Origin: Mucilaginibacter sp. OK268
GTDB lineage: Bacteria; Bacteroidota; Bacteroidia; Sphingobacteriales; Sphingobacteriaceae
Assembly (NCBI RefSeq): GCF_900103125.1
Contig: NZ_FNJV01000013.1
Location: 62,001 to 126,000 of the forward strand
DNA: 64,000 nt
Direction of reading: 5' to 3'
Shown: positions 17,421 through 26,200 of the stretch, in pieces
Layout of the letters: the number at the start of each line of letters is the position of its first letter
Position numbering within the stretch: position 1 is the stretch's first letter
The notes under the pieces: generated by a model
The model's input: only the letters and a program-made list of their open reading frames with translations
Database searches by the model: none
What the model was told of the DNA's origin: nothing
Made by a program: the position numbers and the translations under genes

Positions 17421-17440
17421 ATTTGGCGATGTTGCCAAAT
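17421..17440 (+). promoter_or_regulatory. Leader hairpin before the DEAD-box helicase
   Basis: ATTTGGC (17421-17427) pairs with GCCAAAT (17434-17440) around the loop GATGTT. It would sit at the very 5' end of the predicted mRNA, 15 bases before the start codon, where no Shine-Dalgarno is visible. Confidence 0.55.
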
Positions 17441-17455
17441 TCGTTATTTTAATTC

Positions 17456-19312
17456 ATGAACCCATTTATTCAACTGGGAATCCGTCATGATATTGTTAAT
17501 GCCATCTCTGAGTTAGGGTTTGAAAACCCAACGCCAATCCAGGAACAGTCAATTCCGGTATTGTTAACAGGCAGCAACGATTTTGTCGGATTAGCCCAAA
17601 CCGGGACCGGTAAGACTGCTGCCTTTGGCCTACCATTATTAGAGCTGTTGGATTTCGAAGAAAATCATCCACAGGCACTTGTTTTATGCCCAACACGTGA
17701 ACTTTGTTTACAGATCACGAACGACATTAAAAATTACGCCAAGCATATGAACAACGTTCACGTTGTTGCTGTGTATGGTGGTGCAAGCATTTCCGATCAG
17801 TTACGCCAGATTAAACGCGGTGTACAGATCGTAGTGGCCACACCAGGTCGCATGCTTGATATCATCAACCGCAAGGCGATAGATTTTTCGCAGGTAAAAT
17901 TCGTAGTATTGGATGAAGCTGATGAAATGCTCAATATGGGCTTTCAGGAAGACATTGATAATATCTTATCTACCACGCCCGACGAGAAAAAAACCTGGCT
18001 GTTCTCAGCCACCATGCCTGCCGAAGTTAGGCGGATCGCCAAAAAATACATGGAGAATCCGTTTGAGCTTACTATGGGCACCAAAAACACCGGTAATGCC
18101 AACATTGAGCATGAGTACTATATAGTACGTGCCCGTGACAAGTATGCCGCGTTTAAACGTATTGTTGATTTTAACCCCGATATTTTTGGTATTGTTTTTT
18201 GCCGTACCAAGATCGAGACCCAGGATATTGCAGAAGCCCTGATCAAAGACGGTTATAATGCCGATTCTTTACATGGTGACTTATCACAACAACAACGTGA
18301 CAAGGTAATGAAACGTTACCGTGAGCGCAACCTGCAGCTATTAATAGCTACAGACGTTGCAGCCCGTGGTATCGACGTTAATGATGTTACCCACGTTATC
18401 AACTACTCGTTACCTGATGAGATCGAGAACTACACCCACCGTAGCGGCCGTACAGCCCGTGCAGGTAAAACCGGTGTATCTATCTCTATTGTTAACGGTA
18501 AAGAATTAGGTAAAATACGCCAGATTGAGCGTGTAATTGGTAAAAAGTTTTCAAAAGCCGAGATCCCTACAGGTTTTGACGTTTGCGAAAAACAACTGTT
18601 CTCGATTGTACATAAAGTACATAACGTAACCGTTAACGAGGAGCAGATTGAACAATACCTGCCACGCATCATCGAGGAGTTTAAAGATATCAGCAAGGAA
18701 GATTTTATCAAACGTTTTGCTTCTATCGAATTTAACCGCTTCCTTGATTATTACGAAAACGCTCCGGATCTGAATGCCAGCGCTGAAGAAGGCCGTACCA
18801 GAGACAGGGACGACCGCGGCGAACGCGCACCAGGAGGCAAATCAGCTTACACCCGTTTATTTATAAACTTAGGTTCTGTTGATGAATTTAACCGTGGCGA
18901 TCTGCTGGGTTACATTTGTAACACTACCAAAATAAGTGGCCGTACCGTTGGTAAAATCGATGTAAAAGGTGTTTATTCATTTTTCGAAGTTCCACATGAG
19001 GATGTAGAGAAAGTAATGAGCGCTTATAAAGAAATTGAATTCAAAGGACGCCCGGTTAGGATAGAAATATCTGGCGAAGGCACCAGTGATAATCGCAGCA
19101 GCGGCGGTGGATACCGTGGCGGTGGCGAGCGTCGTGAAGGTGGATATCGTGGTGGCGAGCGTCGCGAAGGTGGCGGTGGTTACCGTGGTGGCGAACGTCG
19201 TGAAGGCGGTGGTCATCGTGGCAGCAGCGAAAGAAGCAGCACCGGTGGTGGTTTCCGTGATTTCTCTGGCAAAAGCCGTGAAGAGCGTCCGGAACGTCGC
19301 AGAAGATTCTAA
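17456..19312 (+). CDS. deaD: DEAD-box RNA helicase (DeaD/CsdA type) with RGG tail
   Basis: All helicase motifs are present: Q motif NPTPIQEQ, AQTGTGKT (47-54), PTREL, TPGR, DEAD (153-156), SAT (184-186), IATDVAARGIDV and HRSGRTARAGKTG. After the core comes a DbpA-like RNA-binding domain (about 460-545; YTRLFINLGSVDEF to KGRPVRIEIS) and a tail of about 70 residues of RGGG/GERREGG repeats. Such enzymes unwind structured RNA in ribosome assembly and cold adaptation. The repetitive tail binds RNA non-specifically. It has its own promoter and leader hairpin and ends before a strong terminator. Confidence 0.95.
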   Translation: MNPFIQLGIRHDIVNAISELGFENPTPIQEQSIPVLLTGSNDFVGLAQTGTGKTAAFGLPLLELLDFEENHPQALVLCPTRELCLQITNDIKNYAKHMNNVHVVAVYGGASISDQLRQIKRGVQIVVATPGRMLDIINRKAIDFSQVKFVVLDEADEMLNMGFQEDIDNILSTTPDEKKTWLFSATMPAEVRRIAKKYMENPFELTMGTKNTGNANIEHEYYIVRARDKYAAFKRIVDFNPDIFGIVFCRTKIETQDIAEALIKDGYNADSLHGDLSQQQRDKVMKRYRERNLQLLIATDVAARGIDVNDVTHVINYSLPDEIENYTHRSGRTARAGKTGVSISIVNGKELGKIRQIERVIGKKFSKAEIPTGFDVCEKQLFSIVHKVHNVTVNEEQIEQYLPRIIEEFKDISKEDFIKRFASIEFNRFLDYYENAPDLNASAEEGRTRDRDDRGERAPGGKSAYTRLFINLGSVDEFNRGDLLGYICNTTKISGRTVGKIDVKGVYSFFEVPHEDVEKVMSAYKEIEFKGRPVRIEISGEGTSDNRSSGGGYRGGGERREGGYRGGERREGGGGYRGGERREGGGHRGSSERSSTGGGFRDFSGKSREERPERRRRF

Positions 19313-19315
19313 TTC

Positions 19316-19411
19316 AAAGAGTCAAGAGATTAGAACCAAGAATCAGGACAGAAATCCATGAGCAGTGTGATTTCATCTTGATTCTTGACTCTTACTTCTT
19401 GACTCTAAAAG
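19316..19411. repeat. Phrase repeat after the helicase gene
   Basis: Words AAGAGTCAAGAGATTAGAACC and AAGAATCAGGA return inverted as TTGATTCTTGACTCTTACT and TCTTGACTCT. Both arms can pair. It lies between the helicase stop and its terminator. Confidence 0.65.
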
Positions 19412-19474
19412 AAAATAGTTTTTCATGTAGCTTCTCTGGTAAAGAAGCATTAGTTTTAGTTTAGTTTTGTTAAC

Positions 19475-19517
19475 AAAGCCTTCAGCTGCATCCGCAGCAT
19501 GAAGGCTTTTGTTTTTT
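19475..19517. terminator. Bidirectional terminator between helicase and lipoprotein genes
   Basis: AAAGCCTTCAGCTGC and GCAGCATGAAGGCTTT form a long hairpin around ATCC with one bulged base. T-rich sequence follows on the right and A-rich flank on the left, so it can serve both converging genes. Confidence 0.85.
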
Positions 19518-19843
19518 TAGCGAGAAAACTCAACCAGGTCTGAGTCTGGGTAAAACAGCGTGAGCTTATGATCATCCAAATTTTTGATCAGGAATTTGGT
19601 AAATGGCCTACTACCCTGGTAAGAAGTAAAGATGGTATCATTCGTTACAAAATAATCTTCAGTAACAGGTTTGCCATCATCCATCGTAAATCCTTTATCG
19701 GTTATTTCAAGCTTGGTTTCACCATCCTTCGATTGCCATTTACCTACCAATTTTTTGTTAACCTGGTGCTCAGGAGCCCTGTTGCAGGCAAAAACCAATA
19801 ATATCAATCCAACTGCCGGGATCAATAAAGCTTTATGTTTCAT
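19517..19843 (-). CDS. Small lipoprotein, lipocalin-like
   Basis: The 108-residue product starts MKHKALLIPAVGLILLVFAC, a lipoprotein signal with the lipidated Cys at 20. The mature part, LVGKWQSKDGETKLEITDKGFTM onwards, reads as short beta strands with the GKW opening typical of small Bacteroidota lipocalin-like lipoproteins. It would be anchored in the envelope. No ligand can be named. It lies 41 bases after the Lys-rich secreted gene on the same strand. Confidence 0.75.
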   Translation of the reverse strand: MKHKALLIPAVGLILLVFACNRAPEHQVNKKLVGKWQSKDGETKLEITDKGFTMDDGKPVTEDYFVTNDTIFTSYQGSRPFTKFLIKNLDDHKLTLFYPDSDLVEFSR

Positions 19844-19884
19844 ATTTAGTTTTTTATACCTATATCCCGAGCTGCCGGGTTTTG

Positions 19885-20220
19885 TTATTTTTTCTCAACG
19901 GGTTTGTCTTTCAATTTAGCTTTGCTAACATAAACATGTTTCCCTTTTTTATTTACATAAAAGTAGTGAGAGTTTTTGTCAATGTAAATGGTTTGTCCGC
20001 GTGGCCCCACTTTGTCTGCATACTTTTTATCAGCAACGGCAGCCGCACCTTTGGATGCCACTTCGGCTGTTTTGTGACCAACTTTCGTAGCTACTTCGCC
20101 TGTTTTGTGACCAACTTTTTTAAAGAAGCTGGTATCCTTCTTGGTTTTAGTTTGTGAAAAAGCTGGTGATATTACAAATGTACACACAGCAAGTAAGGCA
20201 ATTTTGAATAGATTTTTCAT
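19885..20220 (-). CDS. Lys-rich secreted protein with duplicated VGHKT motif
   Basis: The 111-residue product starts with a signal peptide (MKNLFKIALLAVCTFVISPA, cleavage after AFS). The mature part has a tandem VGHKTGEVATK / VGHKTAEVASK duplication (about 36-57), like an amphipathic helix, and a C-terminal PRGQTIYIDKNSHYFYVNKKGKHVYV segment. It is very basic. I do not recognise the family. It may be co-transcribed with the downstream lipoprotein. Confidence 0.65.
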   Translation of the reverse strand: MKNLFKIALLAVCTFVISPAFSQTKTKKDTSFFKKVGHKTGEVATKVGHKTAEVASKGAAAVADKKYADKVGPRGQTIYIDKNSHYFYVNKKGKHVYVSKAKLKDKPVEKK

Positions 20221-20260
20221 AAGGGATTATAATTAAGTTTATTACTAATATAATAAATAA

Positions 20261-21268
20261 TCAACTCAATTTTTCGGCCAAATTCTTCATTTCCAGTGCG
20301 GGAGGGCTTTTCTGATATAAAATGGCATAAACAGCATCACATATAGGCATATCTACATTGTACTGTTTATTCACCTCATGTAGGCAATTTACTGCATAAT
20401 ATCCTTCGGCTATCATATTCATTTCCAGCTGGGCCGATGTTACCGTATACCCTTTACCTATCATATTGCCAAAAGTACGATTGCGGCTAAACTGAGAATA
20501 AGCCGTAACCAGCAGATCGCCCAGGTAAGCCGATTCCTTGATATCCCTGTTGATGGGGTGCACCGCGTCAACAAAGCGTTCCAGTTCACGTATAGCGTTT
20601 GATATCAGTACTGCCTGGAAATTGTCCCCATAACCTACGCCATGGCAAATACCACTGGCAATGGCATACACATTTTTTAACACAGCCCCGTATTCGGTGC
20701 CATATATATCATCGGATACGATGGTTTTGATATAACGGGTATTGATCATCCCGGCAAATTCGGCAGCCAGGTCGGTATCGCCCGATGCGATGGTGAGGTA
20801 TGATAGTTTTTCAAGCGCTACCTCTTCCGCGTGGCATGGGCCGCTGATTACCATAAAATCATCAAACGAAACACCCATCTTCCGGTTTAAAAATTCGCCA
20901 ATGATCAGGTTCTCATCAGGCACTATTCCTTTTATGGCTGATACTATTTTCTTTCCAGCCAGGTCGCTGGGTGTTATCCCGGTCAGGGCGTCTTTTAAGA
21001 ATGCCGCCGGTACGTTAAGCAAAATGATATCAGCATATTGTATGATCTCTTTTAGATTAACCGAGATATTTTGCTTTGGTAATTTAATTTCAACCGAACT
21101 TAAATAATGCGGGTTATGCCCAAATTTATGCAGATGCTCAACCGCCTGCACATTCCTCATCCACCAAAAAATCTCCTTTTCTGTGGTATTATCAGCCAGC
21201 ATTTTAATATTGGCTGTAGCCCAGCTCCCTCCGCCAACAACCGCGATCTTCTTTTTATTTTTTTGCAT
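20261..21268 (-). CDS. gpsA: Glycerol-3-phosphate dehydrogenase [NAD(P)+] GpsA
   Basis: GpsA reduces dihydroxyacetone phosphate to sn-glycerol-3-phosphate for phospholipid synthesis. From the ATG at 21268 the protein has 335 residues, the family length, with the Rossmann motif VVGGGSWATAN at the start, the catalytic-Lys region GAVLKNVYAIASGICHGVGYGDN, and the substrate segment GDLLVTAYSQFSRNRTFG. The frame is open for 39 more codons upstream to 21385, but these run into a phrase repeat and do not look like protein. It is a single gene with a repeat-filled upstream region. Confidence 0.95.
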   Translation of the reverse strand: MQKNKKKIAVVGGGSWATANIKMLADNTTEKEIFWWMRNVQAVEHLHKFGHNPHYLSSVEIKLPKQNISVNLKEIIQYADIILLNVPAAFLKDALTGITPSDLAGKKIVSAIKGIVPDENLIIGEFLNRKMGVSFDDFMVISGPCHAEEVALEKLSYLTIASGDTDLAAEFAGMINTRYIKTIVSDDIYGTEYGAVLKNVYAIASGICHGVGYGDNFQAVLISNAIRELERFVDAVHPINRDIKESAYLGDLLVTAYSQFSRNRTFGNMIGKGYTVTSAQLEMNMIAEGYYAVNCLHEVNKQYNVDMPICDAVYAILYQKSPPALEMKNLAEKLS

Positions 21269-21325
21269 TAATATAGTATTGCCAGGTTTTAATTGACAAA
21301 GCAAATTAATGAAAAATTGAGGTAA

Positions 21326-21404
21326 AAGGAGAAAGGATTTTTGGAACAAGGAATAAGGAGCAAGAACTTTGGGAGTAAGGAACAAGGACTTTTGGAGTAA
21401 AGAT
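21326..21404. repeat. Phrase repeat, left copy (AAGGA/GGAACAAGG words)
   Basis: Repeated words include TTTTTGGAACAAGGAATAAGG, AGCAAGAACTTTGGGAGTAA and GGAACAAGGACTTTTGGAG. The array at 21669-21740 carries the same words inverted. The two bracket a 264-base segment. Confidence 0.7.
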
Positions 21405-21541
21405 GGATTTAAGCATAATTTCTGAGATGGTAGTTCATCCGGTTATAAAAGTGGGTTTACATGGTTTACACTTTTCATGGCTAACTTCGATTTATATAAT
21501 TAACAATCAATAACTTATACAAATTTTACCATTAAAAAGCG

Positions 21542-21557
21542 GGTTTACATGTAAACC
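21542..21557. promoter_or_regulatory. 16-base perfect palindrome, candidate operator
   Basis: GGTTTACATGTAAACC is fully palindromic. A related GGTTTACATGGTTTAC lies 88 bases upstream (21454-21469). Both sit in the gene-free region between gpsA and the ATP-grasp-like gene, inside the pair of inverted phrase repeats. The protein that would bind is unknown. Confidence 0.45.
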
Positions 21558-21668
21558 ATAATTCGAAGCATTCCATGTCATTAAATATCAGGTACAGGAT
21601 ATGAAATAATGATTTCGGTGTTCGAAATTCAAAATTTATTATTCGATATCACTCCTCAGCTATTTATC

Positions 21669-21740
21669 CTTATTCCAAAAGTCCTTGCTCCCTGTTCCAA
21701 AAATCCTTGCTCCAAAAATCCTTGTTCCTTGCTCCTTAAA
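21669..21740. repeat. Phrase repeat, right copy (inverted)
   Basis: Words TTCCAAAAGTCCTTGCTCC, TTCCAAAAATCCTTGCTCC and AAAAATCCTTGTTCC are inverse to the left array at 21326-21404. The array ends 29 bases before the next gene. Confidence 0.7.
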
Positions 21741-21769
21741 ATGTTAAGTTTGTTTTATACCCTATACCT

Positions 21770-22963
21770 ATGGATCCATCAGCCAGAGAAACATTTAACG
21801 AACATTTTACGGTAGAAAAATATGGGGCTTTTTTAAACCGTCTTAATGATGGCTTGCACAACCCTGTAACTTTCCGCGTAGCCGAAACACCGATTTTTCT
21901 GACCGATGATTTTCGTGACAGATTGGTAGCGGCAGGCAACAGCATCATCGATACTATTTTGCAGCCCGGGTTTAAGGAGCTTACCGAACGCTCCATCCCC
22001 CTTAAGTGGCGCTTGCCCAATGAAAATGACCATCCTCATTTCATCGCCCTTGATTTTGGGGTTTGTAAGGATACGGATGGCCAGATCGTTCCGAAGTTGA
22101 TCGAGTTGCAGGGTTTCCCTTCGCTGTATGGTTTCCAGGTTCATTTGGGTAATACCTATCGCGAAGTTTACCATATCGATGCCGACAAAACCATCTACTT
22201 TAGCGGGTTTAACGAACAATCCTACCTTGATCTGTTAAAAAAAACCATCCTCGGCCCCTACCAGCCCGATGAGGTGGTGTTGATGGATGTGAACGCTCCC
22301 GAACAAAAAACCGCGGTTGATTTTTACATCACCCAGCGATACCTGGGCATCCCGGTTGTTTCTTTAAGCGATCTGCAGCAACAGGGCGATCAGCTTTTTT
22401 ATGAGATAAATGGCGAAAAAAAACGCATCAGGCGTATTTACAACCGGCTGATATTTGATGAGATCGAGGGAGATGACAACATTTTTAACCAGGTAGTTGA
22501 CATACGCCAGCCGCTTGATGTGGAGTGGATAACACACCCTAACTGGTTTTACCGCATCAGTAAATTTACCATGCCTTACCTGCATGGCGATCATATCCCC
22601 AAAACACAATTTTTACACGAGGTAACTCAAATACCTGCCAACCTGGAGAATTATGTACTTAAACCCTTGTTCTCCTTTGCCGGCCAGGGCGTGATCATTG
22701 ACGTTATCGCCGATGATATCAAAAACATCACAAATCCCGAGAACTGGATATTACAGCAAAAGGTAAACTATGAACCGGTGATACAAGCTCCGGATGGCGG
22801 CGTAAAGGCCGAGATACGCTTGCTATACTTATGGCCCGACGGTGATACTAAACCCACATTGGCTATTAACCTGGCCAGGCTTAGCCGCGGTAAAATGATA
22901 GGCGTGCGTTATAATCAAAATTTTGACTGGGTTGGCGGAACAATTGCCTTTCAACAGCGTTAA
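21770..22963 (+). CDS. Conserved protein, ATP-grasp-like
   Basis: The 397-residue cytoplasmic protein has no signal or membrane segment. The second half looks like an ATP-grasp fold: YVLKPLFSFAGQGVIIDV (nucleotide-binding Lys and Gly-rich loop), WILQQKVNYEPVI, KAEIRLLYLW and a final INLARLSRGKMIGVRYN with candidate metal-binding Asn. The first half may hold a pre-ATP-grasp domain. Glutathionylspermidine-synthase-like or peptide-ligase chemistry would fit, but no substrate is indicated. It stands alone upstream of a tiny membrane-protein gene. The fold is inferred from patterns. Confidence 0.6.
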   Translation: MDPSARETFNEHFTVEKYGAFLNRLNDGLHNPVTFRVAETPIFLTDDFRDRLVAAGNSIIDTILQPGFKELTERSIPLKWRLPNENDHPHFIALDFGVCKDTDGQIVPKLIELQGFPSLYGFQVHLGNTYREVYHIDADKTIYFSGFNEQSYLDLLKKTILGPYQPDEVVLMDVNAPEQKTAVDFYITQRYLGIPVVSLSDLQQQGDQLFYEINGEKKRIRRIYNRLIFDEIEGDDNIFNQVVDIRQPLDVEWITHPNWFYRISKFTMPYLHGDHIPKTQFLHEVTQIPANLENYVLKPLFSFAGQGVIIDVIADDIKNITNPENWILQQKVNYEPVIQAPDGGVKAEIRLLYLWPDGDTKPTLAINLARLSRGKMIGVRYNQNFDWVGGTIAFQQR

Positions 22964-23031
22964 ACTTTATACTAATCGGAACGTCTATACGTATAATAGG
23001 GTATATATTAAAAATGTAGTATTTTTGTGAC

Positions 23032-23193
23032 ATGAATATTCAAACCATTATAGTAATTATTCTTTTTGCAGGCGCAATTTTTTACATCAGCCGTATGATG
23101 TATAAGAGTTTGACCGCAAAAAAGGGATGTGGTGGTAATTGTAAATGTGGTGTTGATTTTTCTGGTATAGAACCTGGCAAAACACACAAATAA
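23032..23193 (+). CDS. FeoB-associated-type Cys-rich small membrane protein
   Basis: Translation from the ATG at 23032 gives 53 residues: one membrane span (IIVIILFAGAIFYI, about 6-19), a short basic linker, then GCGGNCKCGVDFSG with three Cys, ending at TAA 23191-23193. This is the layout of the small FeoB-associated Cys-rich membrane proteins (PF12669), thought to assist ferrous iron uptake or bind metal. No feoA or feoB lies nearby, so it is an orphan here. TATTTTTG at 23020-23027 is a good -7 box just before the start. The opposite strand is also open here but has no such protein features. Confidence 0.75.
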   Translation: MNIQTIIVIILFAGAIFYISRMMYKSLTAKKGCGGNCKCGVDFSGIEPGKTHK

Positions 23194-23259
23194 AGCAATA
23201 TCATTCATTAAATCTTCATCTGTAACCCGTACTTTTAAATTTAGAAGTAAACTCACTTA

Positions 23260-26200
23260 ATGTCTTCAAATAAGCAAGTTTTTCAAGCCGATTCACCAGG
23301 TAGATGGAATAAATTCAAGTGGCTAAGCCGCGTACTTCTTGCAGTACTCATCATTGGGATAATAGCTGTAATTGTTACCATTAAGTCAACCTACTACCCC
23401 GATCTGCCTAACCTGAACCCGGCTCCAAAAAAAATGTCGAAAGAGGAACTTGACCAGTTAAAAAGGTCGACCAAGTTCAAGTACTTCAATATACAAAAAT
23501 CCGAGATTGAGGCTATGGAGCGAACCCGGCGTTTGCACCAGCTTAAACACCCGAATAATAAAGACCGTATTAACGCAGCCTTTTACCTGGCCTGGGATCC
23601 ACAGGCCTATAATTCATTGATCACCAATCTGGGGCACCTGGATATGGTGGTAAGCGAAGGTTTTTCCATCGCCCCAAAAGTTGATACCGTGATTACTAAA
23701 ATTGATACCGGACTTGTCAATATCAATAAAAAGTTCAATAAGCCGGTGCTCATCATGTTATCCAACTACGTCAATTACAATAACGTAAGCGGTGGCTTTG
23801 ACACTAAAGACGTTGAACGGATCATTAAAAGCAAGAGGCTCCGTACCGGCTTTATCAGCAGTATTATCAACAGCCTCACTAAACACAAATTCCAGGGTAT
23901 TAATGTTGATTTTAATGAAATTAAAGACCGTAACAGTAAAGAGTACCTTACCTTTTTGCAGGAGCTTTACAAAGCCTTACATGCCAAAAACTTCCTGGTA
24001 ACCCAAAACGTAATTGCCGATGATGAAGCTTATGATTTGGTTAAGTTGCAGCATTATAACGACTTTTTGTTTGTTATGGCCATTGATGAGCATTATGATG
24101 CCACCAATGCCGGCGACCTGTCAAACCAGCATTGGGTTGAACAAATACTGGATGATGTTTGCAGCAAGGTACCCAGTGAAAAGGTTATTTTAACTTTTGC
24201 GGCAGGAGGATACGATTGGCCCGAAAAGAGTGTTGGCCACGCCATAGGTTATCAACAAGCCATCAGTACCGCGCAGGAAAAACAAAGCAAGATCATTTTT
24301 GATCCCCTATCCGCCAACCTGCACTTTACCTACCTTGACCAGGATAGTCTTGACCATACCATTTACTTTACGGATGCCGCCACCAATTTTAACGTGATCC
24401 GCATGGCCGATGATTGGGCTACCGGCGGTGTGGCCTTGTGGCGCCTGGGATCGGAGGATCCGCGTTTATGGTCGTATTTCCAGAAAAATCTTTCGATCGA
24501 TTCTTTAAGAAAAACAGGTATCGATCTAAAAAAGCTAACCACGGTAGGCTTAAACAACCGGGTGAACGTTGATTATGACGGCGAAGGCGAGGTACTTGAC
24601 TTGATCACCTCTCCTACTACCGGCCAGATAGATGTAAAGCTGGATACCAGCAGTTATACCATTACCAATCAACAGTATATTAAACTACCTACCAAGTACG
24701 TGATACGCCGCTATGGTTACGCGCCTAAAAAAGTAGTTTTAACTTTTGATGATGGCCCCGATCCCGACTTTACGCCGCGTATTTTAGATATCCTCAAAAA
24801 AGAAAATGTACCGGCGGCCTTCTTTGTAGTAGGCTCCATGGCCGAAAAAAACATGCAATTGGTGCGGCGCGAGTATGAAGAAGGTTATGAAATTGGTAAC
24901 CATACGTTTTTCCACCCGGATATTTCAACCATCAGTCTTGACCGTGTTATTTTAGAGCTTAACTCCACCCGTAAGCTCATTGAATCTATAACCGGGCGAA
25001 GTACCATCCTGTTCAGGCCACCATTTAATGCAGATGCCGAGCCACAAACACTGGCCGAGGTTATCCCGGTTGCGGAAAGCCGCAGGCAAAGTTATATTAC
25101 CATTGGCGAATCTATTGATCCATGGGATTGGCAGCCTGGTGTTACAGCCGACAGTATTATTGCTCGCACCATCAGGCAAAAAGATAATGGATCAATGATA
25201 TTGCTGCATGATGCCGGCGGCGATACCCGCGAAGAAACGGTAAAAGCATTGCCCGAAATTATCCACTTCTTTAAATCGCATGGATATCAGTTTACTACCA
25301 TTGCCGATGTATTGGGCAAAACCAAGGCTGATCTGATGCCACCTATACCGAACGACCCGCATACAGGGATCCTGGGGCCGGTTTATGATGTTGCCGTACA
25401 CGGTTATTATTACGTTAACTGGATACTGATCTACATATTTTTATCGGCTATATTCCTGGCTATTGGCCGTATTGTTTTAATTGGCATACTGGCTGTAAGA
25501 CAACATAGCGAAAATAAAAAGATGGTAAAAGCACGTGGTGATCATTTCCCGTTGCCACCGGTGAGCATCATTGTGCCTGCCTACAACGAGGAGGTGAATG
25601 CTGTTGCTACGATACAAAGTTTATTAAAAACAGAATACTCTTCATTCGAGATCATTTTTGTGGATGACGGATCAAAAGATAAAACATTTGAAGTGGTTTC
25701 TGCGGCTTATGAAGGCAATCCGCTGGTTAAGATACTGACCAAACCAAACGGAGGTAAGGCATCTGCCCTTAACTTCGGTATTACTCATGCCAAAAATGAT
25801 TATGTGGTTTGTATCGACGCTGATACGCAGCTAAAAACAGATGCCATTTATCATTTAATGACCTATTTTACCGATGAGGAGATTGGCGCGGTAGCCGGTA
25901 CGGTAAAAGTAGGTAACGAAACCAATATTATAACCCGTTGGCAGTCTATCGAGTACATTACAGCTCAAAATATGGATCGCCGCGCATTTGACCTCATCAA
26001 CAGTATTACCGTAGTACCCGGTGCTATTGGCGCGTTCCGGAAATCGGCCATATTTAAAGCGGGCGGCTTTACCTATGATACGCTCGCCGAGGATTGCGAT
26101 TTGACCATGCGTATATTAAAGCAAGGCTATATTGTAAAAAATTGCGCCGATGCCATTGCCTATACCGAAGCACCAGAAACAGTGAATATGCTATTGAAAC

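Noticed and set aside
19086..19361. 91-codon plus-strand ORF rich in Val and Ala
   Set aside because: It is an out-of-frame reading of the helicase's GGY/RGG repeats.
23008..23256. 82-codon minus-strand ORF
   Set aside because: It lies opposite the 53-residue Cys-rich membrane-protein gene, which has a real family pattern; the minus-strand product has none.
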